Assembly (NCBI GenBank): GCA_951801245.1
Contig: CATOMC010000006.1
Span: 1-64,000 of the forward strand
Source of the DNA: an uncultured Lachnospiraceae bacterium
Lineage (GTDB): Bacteria; Bacillota_A; Clostridia; Lachnospirales; Lachnospiraceae
Length of the DNA: 64,000 nucleotides
Direction of reading: 5' to 3'
The notes under the pieces were generated by a model. That model did not search any database, was not told the origin of the DNA, and saw only the letters and a list, made by a program, of their open reading frames with translations. Numbering within the stretch: the first letter of the stretch is position 1; each line of letters starts with the position of its first letter. The position numbers and the translations under genes were made by a program. Positions 26,629-35,661 of the stretch are shown piece by piece.

Positions 26629-28371
26629 GTGGGTATAGGTATGAATAATTTAGAATATCAGGTGGATCTCTTAAGTGCGATCAACAAGAAGCTGCGAAGA
26701 GATGAAAAGATGCTCCGGCTGATCTGTGAGACATCTAACAGCGCCTTTTTGTATTATAACTATGAGGAGAAAAAGATCCAGACCATAGCGAACTGGGATC
26801 ATTTTTTCAATTTCGCGGTTCAGGATATACGGGATTTGGAAAAACTGTATGACTGCGTAGAGGAGAAGTATATCATTTCTCTGCGGGAAGTGCTGTTTAT
26901 AGAAAAGCAGGGGATGAAGAGCCAGTCAATAGAGATCAGGCTGAAAGACAGCCGGATATGTATTGAAGTGGAAGCCAACATTGTGTATGATGACCAGGGG
27001 CAGCCCACAGACAAGATTATCCGCTTCAAAGATGTGACGAAATTTAATGCGCAAAATGACGAACTCACATACATGGCGTATTATGACATCCTGACGGGTC
27101 TCTATAACCGTAATTATTTTGTGCGGCTCTTAGGGGAGTTTGTTCATCGTGCAGAAGAAGAGGGCAAAACGGTTGCCGTGATGTTTGTGGATGTAGATGA
27201 TTTTCACAAGATCAACGACGGCATGGGGATCATCGTAGGAGATGAACTGATGCAGCAACTGGGGCAGTATCTGATCGATCTGATGGGAGATAATTTGGTG
27301 ATATCACATTTTAACAGCGATCTGTTTTGCATTGCCATCTATGATCCCTGCGGTGCCAGAAGTGTGGAGACCATCAACCAGTCCATCAGAGAACGGCTCA
27401 AGAAGCCTTTTAAACTGACCGGAGGCCAGGAAATCTTTATCACAGTGAGCATGGGAGTGGCGGAATATCCGGAGGCGGCTTCCAATACGCTGGAACTGAT
27501 CAACTGTGCAGAGATTGTCATGTTTAAGGCAAAGAGCATGGGAAAAGATAAGATACAGTATTTTGACGGTGCGATCCTAAATGAATTTTTACAGAATGTA
27601 AATATTGAGAATAAGCTGAAAGAAGCGGTATTTGCGCAGAATTTTACCATGCATTTCCAACCGCAGTTTCGGACCAGTGACGGGGCTTTGCGTGGCGTGG
27701 AAGCGCTGATCCGGTGGAAGGATGATACGGGTGGTATGATAAGCCCTGCGGTCTTTATTCCCATAGCCGAAAAGAATGGGACCATCGTGCCGATCGGGAC
27801 CTGGGTGATTGAGGAGAGCCTTAAAGATTATGCAGAGTGGAAACGAAAGTACCACTACCCTTTGATCATGTCCATCAATATATCGGCGATTCAATATAAA
27901 CAGCCGGATTTTATAGACAAACTTTTTCATATATTAGAGAAATACCAAATTTCTCCCTGCGAGATAGAGTTGGAGATTACAGAGTCTATTTTGATAGATG
28001 ATTTCGAAGAGATTACGGAGAGACTTATCGTTTTGCGGGATATCGGGGTTAAGATATCGTTAGATGACTTCGGAACCGGATTTTCTTCCCTGGCCTATTT
28101 GAAAGGACTGCCTATCGACACGTTAAAGATCGACAAATCCTTTATTGATACGGTGATCACGGATGAGAATACCAGGATTATCACAGAGTCCATTATCTAT
28201 ATGGTCAAAAAGCTTGGATTTGAGACCATAGCGGAGGGTGTGGAGACGGAAGAACAGTTTCGATACCTGCAGGAGATATCCTGTGATATCATGCAGGGAT
28301 ATTATCTGGGCAAACCGGTGACGGCAAAAGAGATCGAAGAGCTTTTAGCAAATACGACGGCGGGTGTGTGA
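26629..28371 (+). CDS. Cyclic-di-GMP phosphodiesterase: PAS-like, degenerate GGDEF, active-looking EAL
   Basis: 580 residues. About 1-145 is a PAS-like sensor. The GGDEF domain (about 150-310) keeps its fold (DILTGLYNRNYF, VDVDDFHKIND) but reads HFNSDLF where the GGDEF signature should be, so it should not make c-di-GMP; it may bind GTP or only position the EAL. The EAL domain has every catalytic residue: GVEALIRW, MSINIS, ELEITES, SLDDFGTGFSS, LKIDKSFI, ETIAEGVET, MQGYYLG. It should hydrolyse c-di-GMP. GTG 26629 has AGGGAG 12 bases before it; ATG 26641 is the alternative. The stop overlaps the next gene. Confidence 0.88.
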   Translation: MGIGMNNLEYQVDLLSAINKKLRRDEKMLRLICETSNSAFLYYNYEEKKIQTIANWDHFFNFAVQDIRDLEKLYDCVEEKYIISLREVLFIEKQGMKSQSIEIRLKDSRICIEVEANIVYDDQGQPTDKIIRFKDVTKFNAQNDELTYMAYYDILTGLYNRNYFVRLLGEFVHRAEEEGKTVAVMFVDVDDFHKINDGMGIIVGDELMQQLGQYLIDLMGDNLVISHFNSDLFCIAIYDPCGARSVETINQSIRERLKKPFKLTGGQEIFITVSMGVAEYPEAASNTLELINCAEIVMFKAKSMGKDKIQYFDGAILNEFLQNVNIENKLKEAVFAQNFTMHFQPQFRTSDGALRGVEALIRWKDDTGGMISPAVFIPIAEKNGTIVPIGTWVIEESLKDYAEWKRKYHYPLIMSINISAIQYKQPDFIDKLFHILEKYQISPCEIELEITESILIDDFEEITERLIVLRDIGVKISLDDFGTGFSSLAYLKGLPIDTLKIDKSFIDTVITDENTRIITESIIYMVKKLGFETIAEGVETEEQFRYLQEISCDIMQGYYLGKPVTAKEIEELLANTTAGV

Positions 28372-28379
28372 GGCAATTT

Positions 28380-29741
28380 ATGTTATTGGGCAGAATAACC
28401 GAACTGAATTATCTGAACAATTGTTATGATAGAGAAGGCAGTCAGATTTTGATTGTCTATGGACAAAAACATATCGGTAAGACGGCACTTGTGAAAGAAT
28501 TTATGAAAGACAGACCCCATTATTATTATCTGGCGCGGGCATGTTCCGAGCGGGAACAGGCCTATCAGTGGGGACGACAGATGGCCCATGATGGCTATGT
28601 GGTAGATAAATTCCCGACCTTTCATGATATTTTTGCGAAGATATCTAATCGTATCAATGGTAAAAAGGTAATTGTGATCGATGAGTTCCAGAATATTGTC
28701 AGGGCCAGTGACAGCTTTATGAAGGAACTGGTGGCCTTTGTACACAGTCAGTGGAACAGGGACGATGCGATGGTAGTTCTGTGCAGTTCTTCCATCGGAT
28801 GGATCGAGAACAGCATGATCACACGTATCGGTGAGGCGGCCTACGAGCTGTCCGGGCTGTTAAAAATAAAAGGGATGTCCTTTTCGGATATTGTGGAGCG
28901 GTTCCCCAATTTCCGTATCGAGGAGTGTGTGGAGGCCTATGCCATTCTGGGCGGAATTCCCGGATTGTGGGATCAGTTTGATGACAGGCTGACGATTCAA
29001 CAGAACATCTGCCGTAATATATTAGACAGTAACAGTTTCCTTTTTGAAGAAGGGGAGCGGATTCTCACGGAGCAGCTACGGGAACCGGCGGTCTATAATA
29101 CGATCATGGCATCCATAGCGGCGGGCAATTATAAATTAAACGATCTTTATCTTCACACAGAGTTTTCCAGGGCGAAGATCAGTGTATATTTGAAGAATCT
29201 GATCGAGCTTGAACTGGTGGAGAAAGTTTTTTCCTATGATACGGCTGGCAAAGAGAATGTGCAGAAGGGCATTTACAGGATCAGTCATCCTTTTGTGGAT
29301 TTTTATTATACCTATATGTATCCTCATATGAGCGACCTGCAGACACTTTCTGTGGGAGAATTCTATAATCACTATATTATGCGGGATTTCAGACGTTATG
29401 TGGCAGGATATTTCAAGCAGATCTGCAGGCAGCATCTGGCAATGTTAAATGAAAGGCACAGGCTGCCGATCCTTCTGGATGATATTGGGGAGTGGATCGG
29501 CAAGGTCGGGTCTTTGGATATTGTATCGCAGGACGAGGAGGGCCATACATTGATAGGCTTGTGTAACTGGGAGAAGCCAATGACCTATGAAGACTATGAG
29601 AATCTGCTGCTCTATGCCAGAAAGGCGAAGATAAACCCTGATTATGTCTATATGTATACGGCTTTTCGTTTTGATGAAAAGCTGAATCTGGAGGCAAAGA
29701 TCAAGACGAACCTGAAACTGGTGCAGATTTCAGATTTGTAG
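28380..29741 (+). CDS. Archaeal-type AAA ATPase with DUF234 domain
   Basis: 453 residues. Fits the ATPase_2 plus DUF234 architecture: start LLGRITELNYLNNCYD, P-loop YGQKHIGKTALVKEF, Walker B VIVIDEFQNIV, sensor SSSIGWIENSM, then a winged-helix segment (LHTEFSRAKISVYLKNLIEL) and the C-terminal nuclease-like DUF234 (VDFYYTYMYPH; IGKVGSLDIVSQDEEG). The P-loop has H-I where G-x is usual (GQKHIGKT), an acceptable variant. The family's function is unclear, with proposed DNA or mobile-element roles. ATG 28380 follows GAGG by 6 bases and is the usual family start; GTG 28368 overlaps the EAL stop and would couple translation. Confidence 0.82.
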   Translation: MLLGRITELNYLNNCYDREGSQILIVYGQKHIGKTALVKEFMKDRPHYYYLARACSEREQAYQWGRQMAHDGYVVDKFPTFHDIFAKISNRINGKKVIVIDEFQNIVRASDSFMKELVAFVHSQWNRDDAMVVLCSSSIGWIENSMITRIGEAAYELSGLLKIKGMSFSDIVERFPNFRIEECVEAYAILGGIPGLWDQFDDRLTIQQNICRNILDSNSFLFEEGERILTEQLREPAVYNTIMASIAAGNYKLNDLYLHTEFSRAKISVYLKNLIELELVEKVFSYDTAGKENVQKGIYRISHPFVDFYYTYMYPHMSDLQTLSVGEFYNHYIMRDFRRYVAGYFKQICRQHLAMLNERHRLPILLDDIGEWIGKVGSLDIVSQDEEGHTLIGLCNWEKPMTYEDYENLLLYARKAKINPDYVYMYTAFRFDEKLNLEAKIKTNLKLVQISDL

Positions 29742-29796
29742 GGCATGGTAACAGTCTGGCGAAAGAAAGGACTGTTATGTGGTATGTGAGGAAGTT

Positions 29797-31830
29797 ATGG
29801 GAAAGAGTTTATATATTGCAGAGAAACCCAGTGTGGCCAAAGAATTTGCCAAAGCTTTAAAATATGACATGAAGAACAGGGACGGGTATATGGAATCTGA
29901 GGAGGCAGTGGTAACCTGGTGTGTAGGGCATCTGGTGACCATGAGTTACCCGGAAGCTTATGACGAAAAGTATAAGCGCTGGTCTTTGGATACCATTCCT
30001 TTTATCCCGGAGGAGTTTAAGTACGAGGTGATCGACAGTGTCAGAAAGCAGTTCGGAATCGTAAGCGGTCTTTTGAACCGGGCGGATGTGGAGACGATTT
30101 ATGTCTGTACCGACTCCGGACGGGAAGGGGAATATATCTACCGTCTGGTGGAGCGGCAGGCCGGGGTGGAAGGTAAGATCAGAAAGCGGGTCTGGATCGA
30201 TTCGCAGACAGAAGAAGAGATACTTCGGGGCATTCAGGAGGCGAAAGATCTTTCGGCTTATGATAATCTTTCAAGCGCAGCGTATTTGAGAGCGAAAGAA
30301 GACTATCTTATGGGTATCAATTTTTCGCGGGCACTGACATTGAAATACAGTAATCCGATCAAAAATTATCTGCGGACAGATAAGGCAGTGGTCTCTGTCG
30401 GCCGTGTCATGACCTGTGTGCTCGGCATGGTGGTGAACAGGGAGCGGGAGATCAGAGAGTTTGTCAAAATACCCTTTTACCGGATACTCATGCAGACCGT
30501 GATAGAGGGGCATGACTGTACTTTTGAGTGGAAGGCGGTGGAGGGGTCTAAGTATTACCAGTCGCCGCAGATATACAAAGATAACGGTTTCTTAAAAGAG
30601 GAAGAGGCAGATGCCTTCATCCGCTTTTTGCAGGAAGATCCTGTAGAGGAACCGGTGATCGAAAAGATAGAGAAAAAGAAAGAGAAAAAGAATCCGCCGC
30701 TTTTGTATAATCTGGCGGAGCTGCAAAACGACTGTTCCAGGCTCTTTAAGATCAGCCCGGATGAGACGCTGCGGATTGTGCAGGAACTTTATGAGAAGAA
30801 GCTTACCACCTATCCGAGAACGGATGCCAGGGTACTTTCCACGGCGGTGGCAAAGGAAATCCAGAAAAATATCGGCGGACTGAAAAATTTCCCTGCGACG
30901 GCGGAATATGCCGCAGAAATCCTTGAGAAGGGAGCTTACCGGGGCATAGAGAAGACCAGGTATGTGAATGACAAGCAGATCACAGATCATTATGCGATCA
31001 TACCGACGGGACAGGGATTTGGGAACCTGAGGAATCTGCATCCCACTTCGGCTAAAGTTTACGAGATCATTGTCAGGCGTTTCTTAAGTATCTTTTACCC
31101 GGCAGCGGTCTATCAGAAGATATCTCTGGGCGTGAAGATGAAAGGAGAGACTTTCACATCCGGTTTCAAGGTGCTTGCGGAACAGGGATATATGAAGGTG
31201 GCTCAGAATTTTTTTGCCAGAAAGAAGTCTGAGGAGTATACTGAAGAAGAGAAGAAGGAAGAGACGAAAGAGGAAACCAAAGAGGAAGAAGTGGCATGTG
31301 ACGCTTCTTTTATGGAGGCTCTTGGCACTCTCAGGAAGGGGATGACTCTTCCGGCCGGAGATCTTGGTAAGAAAGAGGGAGAGACTTCACCGCCCAAACG
31401 TTATAATTCCGGCAGTATGATACTTACCATGGAAAATGCGGGACAGTTTATCGAGGACGAGGAACTGCGGGCACAGATTAAGGGAAGCGGTATCGGTACA
31501 TCCGCGACCCGAGCGGAAATTCTAAAGAAACTGGTACATATTAAATATCTGAATCTAAATAAAAAGACGCAGATCATCACGCCTACGCTTCTGGGGGAAA
31601 TGATCTACGAGGTGGTGGCCGGGTCCATCAGGCCGCTTTTGGATCCGAGACTGACTGCCAGTTGGGAAAAGGGACTCACAATGGTGGCATCGGGGGAGAT
31701 TACAGAGAAAGAGTATATGGTGAAGCTGGATGACTTTGTCACCAGAAGGACCAATGCGGTCAAGCAGATGAACAATCAGTCGGCGCTCTATCACAGATTT
31801 CATTATGCGTCGCAGTTTTATAGAAAATAA
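29797..31830 (+). CDS. topB: DNA topoisomerase III
   Basis: Type IA topoisomerase that decatenates and relaxes negatively supercoiled DNA. 677 residues. Toprim domain with KSLYIAEKPSVAKEF and the acidic CTDSGREGEYIYRL; active-site tyrosine in TYPRTDARVLS; later GIGTSATRAEIL. A Glu/Lys-rich insert (about residues 480-500, EEEKKEETKEETKEEE) splits the core. There is no C-terminal zinc finger. ATG 29797 follows GTGAGGAAG; the upstream GTG 29779 adds six unmatched residues. Extra TopB copies are often carried on mobile elements, but no other transfer gene is present. Confidence 0.92.
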   Translation: MGKSLYIAEKPSVAKEFAKALKYDMKNRDGYMESEEAVVTWCVGHLVTMSYPEAYDEKYKRWSLDTIPFIPEEFKYEVIDSVRKQFGIVSGLLNRADVETIYVCTDSGREGEYIYRLVERQAGVEGKIRKRVWIDSQTEEEILRGIQEAKDLSAYDNLSSAAYLRAKEDYLMGINFSRALTLKYSNPIKNYLRTDKAVVSVGRVMTCVLGMVVNREREIREFVKIPFYRILMQTVIEGHDCTFEWKAVEGSKYYQSPQIYKDNGFLKEEEADAFIRFLQEDPVEEPVIEKIEKKKEKKNPPLLYNLAELQNDCSRLFKISPDETLRIVQELYEKKLTTYPRTDARVLSTAVAKEIQKNIGGLKNFPATAEYAAEILEKGAYRGIEKTRYVNDKQITDHYAIIPTGQGFGNLRNLHPTSAKVYEIIVRRFLSIFYPAAVYQKISLGVKMKGETFTSGFKVLAEQGYMKVAQNFFARKKSEEYTEEEKKEETKEETKEEEVACDASFMEALGTLRKGMTLPAGDLGKKEGETSPPKRYNSGSMILTMENAGQFIEDEELRAQIKGSGIGTSATRAEILKKLVHIKYLNLNKKTQIITPTLLGEMIYEVVAGSIRPLLDPRLTASWEKGLTMVASGEITEKEYMVKLDDFVTRRTNAVKQMNNQSALYHRFHYASQFYRK

Positions 31831-31852
31831 ATGGGGAAGAGAGGGTCATGAA

Positions 31853-32527
31853 ATGGCAGGATTACAGGATACTACGATAGGAGCACTCTATTCACTTGAG
31901 GAGACGATCGCCAAAGATATTTTTGAGGGGGTTACTTATCCGTGGGAAGTCCTTTCAAAGATCAAAGAGTTTATCGTAGCACTGGGAGAGAGCCTTCCGG
32001 AAGACAAATATGAGAGAAGAGAAGGGAATGTCTGGGTTGCCAGAAATGCCACGGTCTTTCCAAGTGCGTATATTGGCGGACCGGCGATCATCGACGAGGA
32101 GGCAGAGATAAGGCACTGTGCTTTCATCAGAGGTTCCGCGATCGTGGGCAGGGGAGCGGTCGTTGGGAACTCTACGGAACTTAAGAATGTGATCCTTTTT
32201 AATAAAGTACAGGTACCTCACTACAATTATGTGGGCGACAGCATCCTGGGTTATAAGGCACACATGGGTGCAGGGTCCATCACATCCAATGTAAAGAGCG
32301 ACAAGACACTCGTGGTGGTGAGGGCCGGAGAAGAAACGTATGAGACCGGACTTAAAAAGTTCGGAGCCATGTTGGGGGATAATGTGGAAGTGGGATGTAA
32401 TTCCGTGTTAAATCCCGGTACGGTTATCGGCAGAAACTCCAATGTGTATCCTACGTCTATGGTGCGTGGATGTATTCCGCCGGACAGTATTTATAAAAAA
32501 CAGACTGAGATAGCGGCAAAATATTAG
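31853..32527 (+). CDS. Left-handed beta-helix (hexapeptide) protein, GlmU C-domain-like
   Basis: 224 residues. From about residue 55 there is a run of hexapeptide turns (VWVARNATVFPSAYIGGPAI, EIRHCAFIRGSAIVGRGAVV, MGAGSITSNVKSD, NVEVGCNSVLNPGTVIGRNS) forming the left-handed helix seen in acyltransferases and in the C-terminal half of UDP-GlcNAc pyrophosphorylases. The nucleotidyl-transferase half is missing. Acyl acceptor unknown. GAGAGGG precedes ATG 31853 by about 7 bases. The gene begins 22 bases after topB and may be cotranscribed with it. Confidence 0.75.
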   Translation: MAGLQDTTIGALYSLEETIAKDIFEGVTYPWEVLSKIKEFIVALGESLPEDKYERREGNVWVARNATVFPSAYIGGPAIIDEEAEIRHCAFIRGSAIVGRGAVVGNSTELKNVILFNKVQVPHYNYVGDSILGYKAHMGAGSITSNVKSDKTLVVVRAGEETYETGLKKFGAMLGDNVEVGCNSVLNPGTVIGRNSNVYPTSMVRGCIPPDSIYKKQTEIAAKY

Positions 32528-32585
32528 ACCTGTCAGAACAGTTACCCGTAAACCGACAGAAAAAAGTATTTTGAGGATAAGATGT

Positions 32586-34784
32586 ATGGCGATGGATTTG
32601 AGTATTGAGAATTTTGGTTCCATGATCGATCACGTGATCGCAGGAATATGTTTTTTTGATTATGAAGACGGGAATCTCACACCACTCTTTATCAATGAGG
32701 GATTTTTTCGTATGCTTGGATATTCCAGGGCAGAGGGGATGAAATATCTCGAGATGATCGAGATGTTCATTATTCCGGAGGATCTGCCGGCCTTTCACCA
32801 GGCGATAGAAGACGTTCTGAAAGATGACGGTGTGGTTGATGTGGAGTTTCGTACTGTGACGGCTTCTGGCGGCTTACGGTGGCTGCATGTGAGAGGAAAT
32901 CTTTATGCCAGAGAAGGCAAGAAAAATACGATCGTCACAGTGATACAGGATATTACCGAGCGCAAGAATGTGGAGGAAGAACTGCAAAGGCAGGCAGAAC
33001 GTTTGCATATCCTCTCGGAGGCAGAAGGGGAGAAGATACTGGACTATAATGCCAAGACGGATGTTATGATCATCAAAAACTCCGGTGAATATGGTGTGGG
33101 AGGAGAGGAGATCTACAACAAATATCTTGAGAAATTCAATGCCGGCAATATTTATGAGGAGGATATTGCGTACTACCGGGCGGTTATTGACAGCCTCTTG
33201 AAATCACCCAAACATGATACGATTGAGTTTCGAATAAAACGGTTTAACGAAGATTTCACCTGGTATCAGGCGAATCTTACCTCCCTGCTTGGGGCAGAGG
33301 GCTACGTGACCAGAATCGTAGGCCGTATGATCGATATCAATGACAAAAAGCTGAAAGAAATGGAGCTTTTGCTACGGGCGGAGAAGGACGCGTTAACTGG
33401 AATCTATAATCAGGGGGCGGCGGAGCAGTTGATCCGTAATGCCATCGAAAGCAGTGGGGATAATACCTTAAAGGCTCTGATGATCATCGATCTGGATAAC
33501 TTTAAGGAGGCGAATGATCTGATCGGCCATGCCCAGGGAGATAAACTGTTAGAGGAGACCGCAGGGAAATTGAGCGAGATCTTCCGGGGCGGTGATATCA
33601 TCGGCAGAATCGGCGGTGACGAGTTCATTGTCTATGTCAAGAATCTAAACAATATAGCTGAGGCAGATGTAATGGCAAGCAGTATTGTAAGAAGCGTGAA
33701 TTATACGTTGGATTGCGAAGAAAATCCGATCCACATAACTTGCAGTGTGGGTGTGGCCGTATTCCCGTATCATGGCAAGGAATACGAAGAACTTTTTAAG
33801 AAAGCAGACCGGGCAGTCTATACGGTCAAAGCCAATGGGAAAGGCGATTATCGTATCTACGACGCGGCCAGTACGATGGTTTATCACGCGAACAGAAAGA
33901 ATGGCTATGATCCCAATAAAGGATTGGATGTGGACAGAAATATCGAAGATCAGGTCATGCAGATACTGTTTGAAGACAGAGTCATGGAGTCGGCGCTTAA
34001 GTCGGCGATCGAACTTATGACGACGAAATATCATTTTCACAGAGGGTATATCTGCGGGAACGAGTCTTTACCGATTTCAAAGACGGTACAGTTCTCGCTG
34101 GATGGTTATGCAAAGGGTAGAGAAGCAGATGAGCATTATGAACTGAAACGGGTTGTGAACGAGATTCTGTATGCCGCTTTCCCGGGTGCTACCATGATCC
34201 ATGACTATGATTTGTCCCTCGATGAGATGCATGACTATTTTCAGTCAGAAGGGATTAAGAGTATGCTCTTTTATCCGTTGACATCCAAGGGGGAACTGCA
34301 GGGAGCCATTGTTTTGGAGAACCACGAGGATGTACAGATGGAACTGCCAAAGAGCGAGATGGAGGAGATATGTTCTCTGTTCCGTATTATGGAAGCGCAT
34401 ATTCTGCAGATTGGACTGATGGACAGACTACAGGATTTCGTGACGCAGATAGCAATCTTCGACAATATGGACAGTTTCGTCTATGTGGTCAATGCGGACA
34501 CGTATGAGCTTTGTTTTATCAACAAAAAGGTGCTGATGGATTCTCCCGATGTGAAAATCGGAGACGTCTGCTACAAGGCGCTGCAAAATCGTGAGATGCC
34601 TTGCGAGAATTGTATTCTGCGCAATCTGGACAAACAAGATCCGCACTGCAGGTGCACGGAGGAACTGTTCAATTATTCGCTGCGCTGCTGGACCAGGTGC
34701 AGTGCAAGCTGGCTGGAGTGTAAGGACGAAAACGGACTGGCACTTTTGAACAGTATCGATATATCCGAGTACTTCATGGGATAG
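32586..34784 (+). CDS. PAS-PAS-GGDEF-GAF sensor protein (diguanylate cyclase) with Cys-rich C-terminal PAS
   Basis: 732 residues, soluble. PAS 1 (about 5-130, ends TVIQDITERKN), PAS 2 (about 150-260, WYQANLTSLL and RIVGRMIDIND), GGDEF domain (about 270-430: KDALTGIYNQGAAE, IIDLDNFKEANDLIGH, IGGDEFIVYV, complete signature, so probably active), a GAF-like domain (about 460-610), and a C-terminal PAS-like part with eight cysteines in about 55 residues, including PCENC and HCRC. The last feature is common in clostridial PAS sensors and could hold a metal or Fe-S centre. ATG 32586 follows GAGGAT by 7 bases. With the EAL protein upstream it could set local c-di-GMP. Confidence 0.85.
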   Translation: MAMDLSIENFGSMIDHVIAGICFFDYEDGNLTPLFINEGFFRMLGYSRAEGMKYLEMIEMFIIPEDLPAFHQAIEDVLKDDGVVDVEFRTVTASGGLRWLHVRGNLYAREGKKNTIVTVIQDITERKNVEEELQRQAERLHILSEAEGEKILDYNAKTDVMIIKNSGEYGVGGEEIYNKYLEKFNAGNIYEEDIAYYRAVIDSLLKSPKHDTIEFRIKRFNEDFTWYQANLTSLLGAEGYVTRIVGRMIDINDKKLKEMELLLRAEKDALTGIYNQGAAEQLIRNAIESSGDNTLKALMIIDLDNFKEANDLIGHAQGDKLLEETAGKLSEIFRGGDIIGRIGGDEFIVYVKNLNNIAEADVMASSIVRSVNYTLDCEENPIHITCSVGVAVFPYHGKEYEELFKKADRAVYTVKANGKGDYRIYDAASTMVYHANRKNGYDPNKGLDVDRNIEDQVMQILFEDRVMESALKSAIELMTTKYHFHRGYICGNESLPISKTVQFSLDGYAKGREADEHYELKRVVNEILYAAFPGATMIHDYDLSLDEMHDYFQSEGIKSMLFYPLTSKGELQGAIVLENHEDVQMELPKSEMEEICSLFRIMEAHILQIGLMDRLQDFVTQIAIFDNMDSFVYVVNADTYELCFINKKVLMDSPDVKIGDVCYKALQNREMPCENCILRNLDKQDPHCRCTEELFNYSLRCWTRCSASWLECKDENGLALLNSIDISEYFMG

Positions 34785-34944
34785 CCGGATGTATGATCCA
34801 TAAAAATCTGCAAAGGATTCTGTTAAATTACAAGAAATATCTGGATTTTTTTACAACAATATGAGACAATGGACACAGCGGTTATGACAGGCTTACATCA
34901 GCCTGTTATCAAATAATTTATACATAATCGAAAGGAGTTATCAC

Positions 34945-35637
34945 ATGATCTATTCAAAAGAAGTTGAAGAAATGTGTACAGTGGCACAGGGCGTTCATCA
35001 TGGCTGTGCTCCTATCCCAGAGGAAGCAAAATGGGTGCAGGCAAAGGAAGTCAAGGATATTTCCGGCCTGACACACGGCGTTGGCTGGTGTGCTCCTCAG
35101 CAGGGTGCCTGCAAGCTGACCCTGAACGTGAAGGAAGGTATCATTCAGGAGGCACTGGTAGAGACGATCGGTTGTTCCGGAATGACACACTCAGCAGCTA
35201 TGGCATCTGAAATCCTGCCGGGACTTACGGTTATGGAAGCACTCAACACAGACTTAGTATGTGATGCGATCAATACAGCAATGAGAGAGTTGTTCTTACA
35301 GATCGTATATGGCCGTACACAGTCTGCTTTTTCCGAGGATGGACTTCCGGTAGGTGCAGGTCTTGAAGATCTGGGTAAAGGTTTGAGAAGCCAGGTGGGT
35401 ACCATGTATGGTACGCTCAAAAAGGGTCCCCGTTACCTTGAAATGGCAGAAGGCTATGTGACAGGTATCGCATTGGATGCAAATGATGAGATTATCGGTT
35501 ACAAGTTTGTAAGTCTTGGTAAGATGACAGACTTTATTAAGAAAGGTGATGATCCTAATACAGCTTATGAGAAGGCATGTGGTCAGTATGGCCGTGTAGA
35601 TGACGCTGTGAAGATCATAGATCCCAGATGCGAATAA
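34945..35637 (+). CDS. NifU-like iron-sulfur cluster scaffold-type protein
   Basis: 230 residues related to the IscU/NifU N-terminal scaffold, in the variant that is always beside a GGGtGRT gene. Cysteines are placed as in scaffolds: GVGWCAPQQGACKL, ETIGCSGMTHSAA and a late KACGQYGRVDD. There is an extra N-terminal segment with GVHHGCAPIPEEAKWV. Whether it really builds clusters is unproven. AAAGGAG lies before ATG 34945. Codon use is strongly biased towards GGT, GCA and AAG, unlike the neighbours, which suggests high expression. Its partner follows after 24 bases. Confidence 0.8.
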   Translation: MIYSKEVEEMCTVAQGVHHGCAPIPEEAKWVQAKEVKDISGLTHGVGWCAPQQGACKLTLNVKEGIIQEALVETIGCSGMTHSAAMASEILPGLTVMEALNTDLVCDAINTAMRELFLQIVYGRTQSAFSEDGLPVGAGLEDLGKGLRSQVGTMYGTLKKGPRYLEMAEGYVTGIALDANDEIIGYKFVSLGKMTDFIKKGDDPNTAYEKACGQYGRVDDAVKIIDPRCE

Positions 35638-35661
35638 TACAAACAGGAGGATTAAGATAAG

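Noticed and set aside
29797..31830. topB considered as a sign of an integrative element
   Set aside because: No conjugation, integrase or relaxase genes lie nearby, and its neighbours are chromosomal.
34887..34906. ACAGGCT/AGCCTGT hairpin before the NifU-like gene considered as a terminator or riboswitch
   Set aside because: Only 7 bp, no T-tract, and no conserved riboswitch core around it.
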